A stretch of DNA of 64,000 bases from Paenochrobactrum pullorum. GTDB lineage: Bacteria; Pseudomonadota; Alphaproteobacteria; Rhizobiales; Rhizobiaceae. The stretch covers positions 682,001 to 746,000 of the forward strand of contig NZ_JBHEEH010000001.1 in assembly GCF_041929845.1 (NCBI RefSeq), written 5' to 3'. A program made the translations under genes and the position numbers. Under the pieces are notes generated by a model that worked only from the letters and a program-made list of their open reading frames with translations, did not search any database and had not been told where the DNA came from. This document shows positions 8,879-18,059 of the stretch, in pieces; the first letter of the stretch is position 1; each line of letters begins with the position of its first letter.

Positions 8879-10534
8879 TTAAACCAGCTGACCCGCCAAT
8901 GCTTTATTGATCAAAGCGCGGGTTTCATCAATGCCGTAAAGGGCGATGAAAGAACCAAAGCGCGGTCCGCGTTCCTGACCGATCAGCACTTCATAAAGCA
9001 TCTGGAAGAAGGAAACTGAAACACCTGGGCCACCTTCAGGGCTCTTTTTGGTATGATCCTGATAGCGCTCGATTGCACGTGCCACATCAAGTATAGCATT
9101 TTGAATTTGGCTGCCATCAGCCTGCTTGTCGATTTCGCCGAGCTTGGCTTCAACTTTTGCCAATGTATCGCGTTCAACATCATCCGCTGCGCGGAATTTC
9201 TTCGTTGGCTTGACGAAGTCGTTGAAGTAACGCAGCGCATAACCAACAAGTGCATCAAGCTCAGGATTGCTTGAAGCTGTAACACCCTCCGCATAACGGG
9301 AAATGAAGCCCCAGAGAACATCACTGTTTTCAGCGTTTGAAGCGCTGACCAGATTGAGCAACAGTGCAAACGGCACCGGCATGTTAACTTTTGGCGGATT
9401 GCCGCTGTGCTGATGCCAGACCGGATTGTTCAGACGTTCTTTCCATGATTGACGCTCATAGGCGGAAAGATAGGTGAAATACTCATCAACGGCCTTAGGG
9501 ATCACATCAAAGTAAAGACGCTTTGCAGTCTTTGGCTTCTGGAACATGTAAAGACCAAGGCTTGTCTCAGGCGCATAGGTCAGCCATTCATCAATGGAAA
9601 TACCATTACCCTTGGACTTGGAAATCTTTTGTCCCAATTCATCCAGAAACAGTTCATAAACAAAATGTTCCGGCGCACGGCCGCCTAAGATTTCGCAGAT
9701 TCGGTCGTAAACGGCAGCATTGGTTTGGTGGTCTTTACCAAACATTTCAAAATCAACGCCGAGTGCTGCCCAGCGCATGCCGAAGTCAGGCTTCCACTGA
9801 AGCTTCACATGACCGCCGGTGACAGGCAATGTTGTTTCTTCACCATTTTCATCATCAAAAGTGATGGTGCCGTTTTTCGCATCCACATGCTTCATCGGCA
9901 CATAAAGGACACGGCCGGAAATTGGCGAGATCGGCAGGAACGGGCTGTAAGTGGCCTGACGTTCTTCACCAAGCGTCGGCAGCATCACTTTCATAATGTC
10001 GTCAAAACGTTCGGCGGCACGCAGCAGAACTTCGTCGAAACGACCGTTCTTGTAATATTCGGTTGCACTGGCAAATTCGTAATCAAAACCGAAAGTGTCG
10101 AGGAAGCGGCACAGCATCGCATTATTATGATCGGCAAAAGTTTTGTATTCACCGCCAAACGGGTTTGGTACAGCTGACAAAGGCTTGTGCAGATGCGGCT
10201 CCAAAAATGCACGGTCAGGCACATTGTCCGGAATTTTGCGCATGCCGTCCATATCGTCAGAGAAGCACAAAAGCTTGGTCTTAACCTTGTCATCTGTCAG
10301 TACACGGAAAGCATTGCGCACCATGGTTGTGCGGGCAACTTCACCAAAGGTGCCGATATGCGGCAGACCTGACGGGCCATAACCGGTTTCAAACAGAACT
10401 GTTTCGGGTAGCCCCGTTTTTTCATACCGTTTGAGTATTTTTCGCGCCTCCTCAAATGGCCACGCTTTTGCTTCCGCAGCCGCCGCGGTCAATTCCGGGG
10501 TCAGCATAATTTCGGGAAGGCGTTGCGTCGTCAT
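8879..10534 (-). CDS. lysS: Lysine--tRNA ligase, class I
   Basis: This is a class I lysyl-tRNA synthetase that charges tRNA-Lys in the cytoplasm. This archaeal-type enzyme replaces the class II LysRS in many alphaproteobacteria. The HIGH-type motif is PHIGT near residue 48 and the KMSKS-type motif is KISKSKGNG near residue 290. The length of about 551 residues is normal for the family. I chose the ATG at 10534 because AGGA precedes it by about 8 nt; an upstream in-frame TTG at 10564 has no such support. The gene is monocistronic by its neighbours, ending at a shared terminator. Confidence 0.93.
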   Translation of the reverse strand: MTTQRLPEIMLTPELTAAAAEAKAWPFEEARKILKRYEKTGLPETVLFETGYGPSGLPHIGTFGEVARTTMVRNAFRVLTDDKVKTKLLCFSDDMDGMRKIPDNVPDRAFLEPHLHKPLSAVPNPFGGEYKTFADHNNAMLCRFLDTFGFDYEFASATEYYKNGRFDEVLLRAAERFDDIMKVMLPTLGEERQATYSPFLPISPISGRVLYVPMKHVDAKNGTITFDDENGEETTLPVTGGHVKLQWKPDFGMRWAALGVDFEMFGKDHQTNAAVYDRICEILGGRAPEHFVYELFLDELGQKISKSKGNGISIDEWLTYAPETSLGLYMFQKPKTAKRLYFDVIPKAVDEYFTYLSAYERQSWKERLNNPVWHQHSGNPPKVNMPVPFALLLNLVSASNAENSDVLWGFISRYAEGVTASSNPELDALVGYALRYFNDFVKPTKKFRAADDVERDTLAKVEAKLGEIDKQADGSQIQNAILDVARAIERYQDHTKKSPEGGPGVSVSFFQMLYEVLIGQERGPRFGSFIALYGIDETRALINKALAGQLV

Positions 10535-10832
10535 GAGGATTTTCCTAAAGTTGAAAGGTGGCAAAAAATACCGTTACCTATATTTATCAAGGCGGCTCTG
10601 TCGGAGCCATATCTATGCTCTATTGCTGCGGCAGGTTTACGTCAATCATATTAGCATAGATAAAGCTTGAATCGTCGGTTTGCTGTGGTTTCTTTGCCGC
10701 AATTTTCCAGAGTTTATATCGGAGTGGCGATGATAATTTCGCTTATTGTCGCTTGCGCAGATGCGCTCCTCTGCCTAACCTTCGAAAATAAATCGGTTTT
10801 AAGCTGATTCATCGATCATGCAGGAGCTATGA

Positions 10833-11246
10833 ATGCCGCAGATTACGCCTCAGGATGCCCTTGTTTATATTATGGTACTGACATCAGCTGCCGATACGCA
10901 AATGACCGATGCGGAATTGGATTCAATCGGCAATGTGGTGACGCGTTTACCGGTCTTTAGCGGTTTTGATAAGGAACGGGTCGTTATTTTGGCTGAAGAT
11001 TGCTATAATCTTTTGGCCGACGAGGACGGTTTGGAGAAAATTCTCGACCTTGCTCATGACGCTCTGCCGCCAAGATTATATGATACGGCTTATGCATTGG
11101 CTGTAGAAGTTGCAGCTGCGGATTTGCATGTCGAGCAGGAAGAGCTTGCTTTGCTGCAAATGCTGCGTGACCGTTGGGATCTGGATGAATTGACCGTTGC
11201 CGCGATTGAACGCAGCGCACGGGTGCGGTTCCGCAAGCTGGACTAA
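10833..11246 (+). CDS. TerB-family tellurite-resistance-like protein
   Basis: This is a 137-residue all-helical protein resembling the TerB/DjlA N-terminal fold: acidic helices (DTQMTDAELDSIGNVV) and the typical AAADLHVEQEELALLQML repeat. TerB domains often bind metal at membrane-associated sites, but no function is proven for this short rhizobial form. A good ribosome site (CAGGAG) precedes the ATG. It ends 6 nt before the convergent binding-protein gene. No other ter genes are present, so tellurite resistance should not be assumed. Confidence 0.75.
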   Translation: MPQITPQDALVYIMVLTSAADTQMTDAELDSIGNVVTRLPVFSGFDKERVVILAEDCYNLLADEDGLEKILDLAHDALPPRLYDTAYALAVEVAAADLHVEQEELALLQMLRDRWDLDELTVAAIERSARVRFRKLD

Positions 11247-11252
11247 AACCCG

Positions 11253-12083
11253 TTAGTAAAAACTGACCGGAAAATGGCGCATATAGATTTCGTTCAATGC
11301 GCCTTTTTTCTCTAAGTTTGATAATGCGTAATCAAAAGCGCGGGTGAGGCGTTTATTGTTATGTGTGACTGTAATCGTCATCTGGTTATTGTTTAATTGC
11401 GGAGAATAATAAGCTTTTCCAACAAAGTGGCAGCAATTATGGCCTTCCTCATCCTCCAGCATGAAAGCTAAAGCAAGCCCGTCATCAAAGATCGCAGCAA
11501 TTTCTTGTTGTTGCAGTGCTTTCAACATTCCTTCGTGATCTTCAAAATTTTGTACTTTGAAATCAGGGAAAAACTTTTGAAAAACATCTGCATGTTTGCT
11601 GTTTGCGATCAGACCGACCGGCTTTTCCCAATCGCTATCATTGATCTTCATATCTGCGCTGACTGTTTTGAGCGCAATGAAGCGTGCAGGAAATTTTAAA
11701 TAGGGGCGTGAAAAATCGTATTTTGTACGGTTGTCTTTTGTCGGAGTGAGACCGGCAATGATGGCTTCGCCTTCACCCTTATCAAGGGCTGCTTGCAGTT
11801 CATTCCAAGGCAGAGCTTCAATCTGGCATATGTTCTCGAGCTTTAATTCACGGCAAAGAGCACGTGCAAGATCAATATTATAACCGTTTAATTGGCCTTG
11901 AGTGTTGAGATAATTAAAAGGCGCGAAATCTGTTGTTGTTAAAAAACGCAGACGAACCAAGCCGGTCAGATCCGTCGGCTTCTGCTTGATGGAGCTGTTG
12001 ATAAATTGAGGTTGCGCCGGTGCTGCAAAAACCTGCCCGTAATAAAGACAACCCATTGCAAGCAATATTGCTGAAAATCGCAC
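11253..12083 (-). CDS. Periplasmic substrate-binding protein (amino-acid ABC type)
   Basis: This is a 276-residue solute-binding protein of family 3. It has a signal peptide cleaved near residue 20 (YYGQVFAAPA). The binding domain begins with the pattern LRFLTTTDFAPFNYLNTQGQLNGYNIDLA, and a characteristic DGEAIIAGLTPTKDNR-like segment (here KGEGEAIIAGLTPT) follows. It probably binds an amino acid or similar small molecule. No permease or ATPase gene is adjacent, so it is an orphan here and may work with a transporter elsewhere or act as a sensor. It contains several Cys (a CC pair near residue 220), unusual for this family. Confidence 0.8.
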   Translation of the reverse strand: MRFSAILLAMGCLYYGQVFAAPAQPQFINSSIKQKPTDLTGLVRLRFLTTTDFAPFNYLNTQGQLNGYNIDLARALCRELKLENICQIEALPWNELQAALDKGEGEAIIAGLTPTKDNRTKYDFSRPYLKFPARFIALKTVSADMKINDSDWEKPVGLIANSKHADVFQKFFPDFKVQNFEDHEGMLKALQQQEIAAIFDDGLALAFMLEDEEGHNCCHFVGKAYYSPQLNNNQMTITVTHNNKRLTRAFDYALSNLEKKGALNEIYMRHFPVSFY

Positions 12084-12384
12084 TATAAAACCTCAATTCG
12101 ACTGGTAGACAGTTATATTATTCATTTTTGTTTAAAAAAATGTCAAATTTTATTGAAACTGCGTCATATAAATTTCATCATTTCTGCCTAGATATTCTCA
12201 ATCAAGATGTTTGTTTTTTGAAAAATCATTCTAGTTCTAATAGCTATATTGTTAAGCATAGATTTCTATGCAATTCTTACATCCAAGTAAGAATATCTGT
12301 TCTGAATGGAGTTTTCTATGGCTGATTTATTATAATCTGATTTTCTTAATGTAACTCATCATTATTTGTGCGGGGGGCACGTAA
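12084..12384. other. AT-rich divergent intergenic region
   Basis: This 301-nt region is visibly richer in A and T than its surroundings and lies between divergent genes. A perfect TATAAT sits at 12331-12336, a possible -10 element for the glycosyltransferase, though no good -35 lies at the right distance. A 65-codon ORF here has no ribosome site and an AT-driven composition, so I do not call it. Confidence 0.4.
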
Positions 12385-14343
12385 TTGAGAGTAGATAAGG
12401 TAAATGAGAATGATTTTAGTCTGTGTTGTAATTTAAGTGCCCGCCTTGAGCAATATGGCGTTGCGCGCAATGAGCTTAAAAAGGCTTATATGCGAGCGGG
12501 CAGTGACCCGGAACTCTTTTTAAATGAGCTTCACTGTTCAGGGGTGACCAGTGAGGTTGTTTTATATGGCGTTGTGGCAGAATATCTGGGACTGCCCTTT
12601 CGTGATCGTATCACATCTTGCCGAGTGATTGATGACAAAAGCCGGATTCCGGTTGAGTTGCACGCTATTCAGCATGCTTTGGTGCTTGATCCGCAAAACA
12701 AAGTTTTGCTTTATATATCTCCGTCGGTAAAGCAGATGGGCGCGCTTAAAAATTACCTGAACACCAATCCGCCTTTGAATTTCAATTTCGCGGTTTGCCC
12801 ACCTTCTGTTATTCAAATTCTGGATAGGCGCAGCAAAAAACATGACTTGGTGCGCAAAGCTGTGATGATGACGCCGGCAAAATATTCAAGTCGACGTGTG
12901 CTGGATACAAGACAGGCATTTTTTTTAGCTTTTGGTGTCAGTGTGCTTGCCTTTCTTTTTTTTAGCTTTTTATGGCCGACATTATTTGCTTTTCATATTT
13001 TCCTGAGTTGTTTCTTTTTCACTTGTGTTGGTGTGAGACTTTTAGCTGCAATGTCTGTGCAGCGTTTGCCTAAAATGCAGCGTCATTTGCCACTGCCGGC
13101 TGACCTGCCTTGTTATAGTGTTTTGGTGCCTCTTTACAAAGAATCCGATGTCATTCCGCAATTGCTGGAGGCGCTGGGCAATCTGCATTGGCCGCGCGGG
13201 CGGTTGGATATTAAAATCATTTGTGAAGCCGATGATCGTGAAACTTTGCGTGTGCTTGGTTATTTTAAATTACCCCCCTTTATGGAAGTGGTACGTGTGC
13301 CGAATGTCGGGCCGCGCACAAAACCTAAAGCGCTGAATTATGCGCTGCAATTTGCGCGCGGAGATTTTGTTGCTGTTTTTGATGCTGAAGATCGTCCGCA
13401 TCCTTTGCAATTGCTTGATGCCTGGGCAGCGTTTCAAAATGGTGGTGAAAAACTGGCTTGTGTACAGGCACCTCTCATTATCGGCAATTTCCGTCATAAT
13501 TTCCTCACCCGTTTGTTTTCGTTTGAATATACCGGCCTTTTCCGCGGGCTTTTACCTTGGATGGCACACCATGATCTGGTGATGCCGCTTGGAGGCACCT
13601 CTAACCATATGCGCCGGGAAGTTTTGGAAAAAGTTGGCGGATGGGATGCTTATAATGTGACGGAAGATGCCGATCTCGGTGTGCGTCTGGCGCGGTTTGG
13701 CTATGGCATTAAAACCATTACGCATGGCACGATAGAAGATGCACCGGAAAATTTCCCTGATTGGTACAAGCAGCGCACCCGTTGGATGAAAGGCTGGATG
13801 CAGACAAGTTTGGTTCATTTGCGCAACCCCGTAGAAACAAACCGGCAGCTTGGCTTCAAACGCTTCATCATCAGCCAGGTCTATATGCTGGGTCTGATTA
13901 TTTCTGCGCTTTTCCATCCGTTGATGCTGTTGACTATGATCTTTTTGGTGGTCTCTGCCTTCTTCTCGCCGTTCGAAGTGCGCCACGTGATGCTGCTCAC
14001 GATTGATATGATGAATATCGTGATGGCTTACATCAGCTATTATTTGTTGAGCGCCAGAGCGGCAGAAAAGAGCGAGATGGACGGTTATCCTTATTTGCTC
14101 GGCATTGTACCTTACTGGATCATGATTTCATGTGCTACATGGCGGGCGCTTTTACAGCTGATGAAGGAGCCTTTTTTATGGGAAAAGACCCCTCATTTCA
14201 AAAGTGAAACGGCAATGCAAAATCTGGTAAAGAAAAGCATTTACCAAAGTACTGTTTATTTGGATGACGCCAAAAATGCGGTGCCTGAACCAATGATATT
14301 AGTATCTTCCTCGCCGATGGCGGTGAGATCGCGCCCTTCATAA
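12385..14343 (+). CDS. Membrane glycosyltransferase family 2 with GspE/MshE N-terminal-like domain
   Basis: This is a 652-residue processive-type glycosyltransferase of the inner membrane. Residues about 1-150 resemble the MshEN/GspE N-terminal domain, as in NfrB-like proteins. Two membrane segments lie near 176-222. A GT-A catalytic domain follows with EADD near 282, DAED near 333, TED near 428 and the QxxRW motif at 463-467 (QRTRW), the cellulose-synthase-like signature. Three or four membrane segments follow to about residue 600. It likely makes an exported polysaccharide. The start is TTG at 12385 with a GGGGGG ribosome site 7 nt before; no ATG is available nearby. Its last 29 codons overlap ppk2 on the opposite strand. 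Confidence 0.82.
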   Translation: MRVDKVNENDFSLCCNLSARLEQYGVARNELKKAYMRAGSDPELFLNELHCSGVTSEVVLYGVVAEYLGLPFRDRITSCRVIDDKSRIPVELHAIQHALVLDPQNKVLLYISPSVKQMGALKNYLNTNPPLNFNFAVCPPSVIQILDRRSKKHDLVRKAVMMTPAKYSSRRVLDTRQAFFLAFGVSVLAFLFFSFLWPTLFAFHIFLSCFFFTCVGVRLLAAMSVQRLPKMQRHLPLPADLPCYSVLVPLYKESDVIPQLLEALGNLHWPRGRLDIKIICEADDRETLRVLGYFKLPPFMEVVRVPNVGPRTKPKALNYALQFARGDFVAVFDAEDRPHPLQLLDAWAAFQNGGEKLACVQAPLIIGNFRHNFLTRLFSFEYTGLFRGLLPWMAHHDLVMPLGGTSNHMRREVLEKVGGWDAYNVTEDADLGVRLARFGYGIKTITHGTIEDAPENFPDWYKQRTRWMKGWMQTSLVHLRNPVETNRQLGFKRFIISQVYMLGLIISALFHPLMLLTMIFLVVSAFFSPFEVRHVMLLTIDMMNIVMAYISYYLLSARAAEKSEMDGYPYLLGIVPYWIMISCATWRALLQLMKEPFLWEKTPHFKSETAMQNLVKKSIYQSTVYLDDAKNAVPEPMILVSSSPMAVRSRPS

Positions 14344-15179
14344 GGAAGTGTCAGCAACACACGGCGGATTGCGGCCAGACGCGCCCGCCGTTTGTCATTG
14401 GAGCGGATGATCGTCCATGGTGCATGTTTGGTGCTGGTGCGTTCGATCATCACATGGCAGGCATCGGAATAATCCTGCCAGCGGGTAATGCCTGCCACAT
14501 CAATGGGCGAAAATTTCCAATCTTTCAGCGGACTGTGGCGACGCTCATGAAAGCGCTTCAATTGCATTTCCTGCCCGATATCCAGCCAGAATTTAAAGAA
14601 ATAAATACCGTCGGCGACGATCATTTTCTCCAGATCAGGTGCTTCAATCAGAAATGTTTCAAGTTGTTGCAGCGTACAAAAATTCATCACCACTTCAACC
14701 CCGGCGCGGTTATACCATGAGCGGTCGAAGGTGACGAATTCGGCAGCGGTTGGAAAATGGGCGACATAACGCTGGAAATACCATTGACCATTTTCGGTTT
14801 CGGTTGGCTTGGTCAGGGCTACATTGCGCGCCGTACGCGGATTCATAAATTCGCGTAAGGTAAAAATCGTGCCGCCTTTGCCTGCCGCATCACGGCCTTC
14901 AAACAGGCAGATGACTCGTTTGCCAGTTTCCTGCAGCCAATATTGCATTTTAACAAGTTCAATCTGCAACAGTTCCAAAGTGGCTTTATATTCTTTGGAT
15001 GGCATTTGGTCGGGGTAGGGATACCCACCAGAGCCAAGCGCATTATCTTCAATCCATGCGGGTAATTCCGCATTATCGATGTCAAATTCGCGCTCTATCC
15101 CGTCAATGATCAGCTTGATGGGATCGATGCCCGAATGTCTGGAAAATGTGCTTTTGTTTGCAGCTTCATCATTTGCCAA
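14256..15179 (-). CDS. ppk2: Polyphosphate kinase 2
   Basis: This is a 307-residue PPK2-family kinase that transfers phosphate between polyphosphate and nucleotides. The P-loop is FEGRDAAGKGGT near residue 95; the lid region includes RSWYNRAGVE and the second Walker-type segment follows. The length is normal for a single-domain (class I-type) PPK2. The start is TTG at 15179 with AGAGGA about 8 nt upstream. The 3' end overlaps the convergent glycosyltransferase gene by 88 nt. The neighbouring PhoR gene hints at a link with phosphate status (inference). Confidence 0.9.
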   Translation of the reverse strand: MANDEAANKSTFSRHSGIDPIKLIIDGIEREFDIDNAELPAWIEDNALGSGGYPYPDQMPSKEYKATLELLQIELVKMQYWLQETGKRVICLFEGRDAAGKGGTIFTLREFMNPRTARNVALTKPTETENGQWYFQRYVAHFPTAAEFVTFDRSWYNRAGVEVVMNFCTLQQLETFLIEAPDLEKMIVADGIYFFKFWLDIGQEMQLKRFHERRHSPLKDWKFSPIDVAGITRWQDYSDACHVMIERTSTKHAPWTIIRSNDKRRARLAAIRRVLLTLPYEGRDLTAIGEEDTNIIGSGTAFLASSK

Positions 15180-15432
15180 TGCGATATCCTCTCGATTGCG
15201 CTTGTGGATTGATCTTATTAAGCTTTATGGCGTTTGCAAAGAGTTGGGGTAATCAAAGTGTCATAGTATTTAACTATGTTTAAGGGGATGATTTGTCAGG
15301 TGGATGAAACCTGTCGGAACATGGCGGGAAAGTTTAATCAAACTTGTTTCGCGCTGATGATTTTATATAGTAATGTTGAAAATTAACGGGCTTTTGAGAT
15401 TTCAAACCCCGTGCTCTTCGCGAGGAAAATGA

Positions 15433-16707
15433 ATGAACAATCATGATGAGCATGGCATTGGCTCTGTCATTTTAAGAATATGGCAGCAGGGGCGCCTTTA
15501 TCTGATTTTCACGGTTGTTTTACTTGCTTTTATATTCTGGATAATCTGGCCGCCGTTGGTGCTTTATCTGTTGATATTGAGCGTTATCCTGGCTTTGACA
15601 TTGGTCTTGTCACCACCTGTTCCGCGCGAGATTACCCGCAAAAAAACCACAAAACGCCAAATTGCGCTGGCCGACATTCCGGCTGAACAGGTGGCGGGGT
15701 TGCTCAGCGATCCGCTGGTGATATTTGATCGCTCCGGTTCTGTGATTTATTCCAATCCGGCAGCACAGGCCGCTTTTCCTTCCATGGAAATTGAGACAAT
15801 TGTGTTTTTGCGTTTTCGTGCACCGGAAATGCTGCAAATGTTACATGCTGTTGTTGAAGACGGTGAACCGCGCAGTATTGATTATTTCGAGCGTTTGCCG
15901 ATCGAAAGTTGGTATAAAGCGGTGCTGATGCCGTTGGATGCGAAGGGCAAAGACCTGTTCATGCTGATTTTCCGTGACCAGACGGAGGCGCGCCGCATAG
16001 ACCGGATGCGTTCGGATTTTGTTGCCAATGCCAGCCATGAATTGCGCACACCTTTGGCTTCATTGCGCGGCTTTATAGAAACCTTGCAAGGGCCGGCGCG
16101 TGAAGATGTCAAAGCACGTGACCGGTTTTTGGACATTATGCAAAAACAGGCCGACCGTATGTCGCGTCTCATTGATGATCTTTTGTCATTATCACGTTTG
16201 GAAACGAGACCCAATGTCGGCACTGAAGACAAGATCGATTTGGGTGCGGTGTTGCATCACGTCACCGACAGTCTGGCACCGATGGCTCAAGCACAAGGTG
16301 TCGTGATCGAGCATGATTTTCATGATGAGCCGGTTTATGTCGCAGGATCGCGCGATGAACTGATACAGCTGTTTCAAAACCTGATTGAAAACGGTTGTAA
16401 ATATGGGGAAGGGGGCAAGCGACTTGTCGTCAGCCTTAAAAAACATGGGGTTCCCTCACCGGAAGAAGCGATTATTTCGGTACAGGATTTTGGTGCCGGT
16501 ATTGCGGCAGAACATTTGCCACGTCTGACGGAACGGTTTTATCGCATCAATGCGGAAACGGGAGACGCCAAAAAAGGTACAGGCTTGGGGCTTGCGATCG
16601 TCAAACACATTCTGACCCGCCATCGCGGCAAGATGAATGTGCGCTCGGAGCTTGGCAAAGGCACCACTTTTATTATTCGTCTGCCACTTTTTTGCGTTAA
16701 GCAATGA
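15433..16707 (+). CDS. phoR: PhoR-like phosphate-regulon sensor histidine kinase
   Basis: This is a 424-residue membrane histidine kinase. Two membrane segments lie at about residues 20-60 with almost no periplasmic loop, then a PAS domain (about 85-185), a HisKA domain with His202 (FVANASHELRTPL), and a HATPase domain with GxG motifs (VQDFGAGI, KGTGLGLAIVKH). The layout matches PhoR, which phosphorylates PhoB when phosphate is scarce. phoB and the pst genes that usually follow are absent; the next gene is a convergent acyltransferase. The ATG at 15433 follows GAGGAAA. Assignment to PhoR rather than another two-TM kinase rests on architecture and the short loop. Confidence 0.75.
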   Translation: MNNHDEHGIGSVILRIWQQGRLYLIFTVVLLAFIFWIIWPPLVLYLLILSVILALTLVLSPPVPREITRKKTTKRQIALADIPAEQVAGLLSDPLVIFDRSGSVIYSNPAAQAAFPSMEIETIVFLRFRAPEMLQMLHAVVEDGEPRSIDYFERLPIESWYKAVLMPLDAKGKDLFMLIFRDQTEARRIDRMRSDFVANASHELRTPLASLRGFIETLQGPAREDVKARDRFLDIMQKQADRMSRLIDDLLSLSRLETRPNVGTEDKIDLGAVLHHVTDSLAPMAQAQGVVIEHDFHDEPVYVAGSRDELIQLFQNLIENGCKYGEGGKRLVVSLKKHGVPSPEEAIISVQDFGAGIAAEHLPRLTERFYRINAETGDAKKGTGLGLAIVKHILTRHRGKMNVRSELGKGTTFIIRLPLFCVKQ

Positions 16708-16776
16708 ATGTGTTCCGCAAAGGGCGATAGCATCTCGCTACATGAGTGGCGGCAGAAAAGCACGCCGTATCAGTTT

Positions 16777-17922
16777 TTACATTGATGGTTTGACGAGGCG
16801 CAACAGCTTCCATTTGAGCGGACGAATTGCTTGCCAAATACGTGTTGAACGCAAACCCGTCAACAGCGATTTTGCCATTAAAGTGAGGCGTCCTTTCAAA
16901 GTGAGAGCGGCTTTATAATTGTGTAATAACCGGACACCATCACACATATTGACCTTCCATGCTTCATCGCCAACACCAAGATCAAGCACGGCAAAACCTT
17001 GTTCATGCAAATCTTGCATGACCAGATAATGCAGCACCATACCGGGTGAATATTTGGACCAGTGTTCAGCTTCATGTGAGATCATCATGCCGAAATAGGT
17101 TTTGCCATCCAGCAAGCCCCAAAGCGTGGCAATAATCTCGCCATTCATTAAAAGAGCTGCCAGATGCAATGTCTGCGCTTGCCCGAAATCATCAGTGGCA
17201 AGTTCAAAGAATTGCTGCTTTTCCGGATGTTCATGAAAACCGGGAACATTGGTTTCGACAAATCGGCGTTGCTTTTGTGCAATCAGTGCCGCAATGAATG
17301 CGTGCCGCTCATCATCGGTTTCAGCAATTTTGAATTCAAACCCGCCCATGCGCAGTAAGTTGCGATAACGCTGCTTGGTGTTTTTGATACGGTGCAGGCT
17401 TTTTTCCAACTTTTGCCAAGGTTGGTCGAGGGTGGAAAAATGTCCGGCTTCGGCATGGGTTTGGCTCGAGATCAAAAAAAGCGGATTGGGTTGCTCGCCC
17501 ACCCATTGCGGCATTTTTTGAAGATTGATCACATCAACTGGTGGTAATGCGGCCAAAATCATGTTCAGTAAAGCCTGCACCTGCGTTTTCGACCAGAGGG
17601 TGAAATCCTGAAATAAAACCGGTGCATTATAATCGCAGACATCATGATCAGTGAAGGTCAGCGTGTTGATGCCATGTTGTTGTCGCATTGCAAAAGGCAG
17701 GAAGATCAGTGGTTTATTATCGGCGTCATAGACCTCTACAAATAACATCTTGCAATCAGTACGTGCGCCATAGCTTTTTGCCCATGCTGCCAAGAAGGTC
17801 TTGCTTTGGAAGATAAGACTTTGCGCCAGGCTGGTCTCTCCGGCAATTCCTTGCGGCCAATCATTTGAGAGCTGATCGGGGTGGGTCAGTATTTTTATCG
17901 TGCACGAAGTTAGATCAGTCAT
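16777..17922 (-). CDS. FemAB/BcsL-like GNAT acyltransferase
   Basis: This is a 381-residue protein with the Acetyltransf_6 (CelD/BcsL, FemAB-related) domain at about residues 175-330, with motifs such as the LRMGGFEFKIAETDDE region and YHLYLVMQDLHEQGF-like core (here VLHYLVMQDLHEQG). Such enzymes occur in polysaccharide gene clusters and are thought to acylate sugars or move an aminoacyl group; the exact reaction is unknown. It stands at the edge of a glycosyltransferase cluster, divergent from the GT2 gene. An aromatic-rich N-terminal half is typical of the family. Confidence 0.75.
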   Translation of the reverse strand: MTDLTSCTIKILTHPDQLSNDWPQGIAGETSLAQSLIFQSKTFLAAWAKSYGARTDCKMLFVEVYDADNKPLIFLPFAMRQQHGINTLTFTDHDVCDYNAPVLFQDFTLWSKTQVQALLNMILAALPPVDVINLQKMPQWVGEQPNPLFLISSQTHAEAGHFSTLDQPWQKLEKSLHRIKNTKQRYRNLLRMGGFEFKIAETDDERHAFIAALIAQKQRRFVETNVPGFHEHPEKQQFFELATDDFGQAQTLHLAALLMNGEIIATLWGLLDGKTYFGMMISHEAEHWSKYSPGMVLHYLVMQDLHEQGFAVLDLGVGDEAWKVNMCDGVRLLHNYKAALTLKGRLTLMAKSLLTGLRSTRIWQAIRPLKWKLLRLVKPSM

Positions 17923-18059
17923 TGCTGGATACCAATCAAAGCTAATGGCTGGTGAGGCATGAATAGTCCCGCTTCAATAAACAGATAATTTAAATTGGCT
18001 GTAGCACAATTCATTCCATATGGTTAGATGAATTGTCTGGTTTTCATGCAGGGGCACAA

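Noticed and set aside
12128..12325. 65-codon ORF in the AT-rich spacer before the membrane glycosyltransferase
   Set aside because: No ribosome site, composition driven by A/T, no recognisable protein features.
15240..15350. PHO box upstream of phoR (TGTCA-like words near 15260 and 15295-15325)
   Set aside because: The repeats are not spaced by 11 nt as PhoB sites require.
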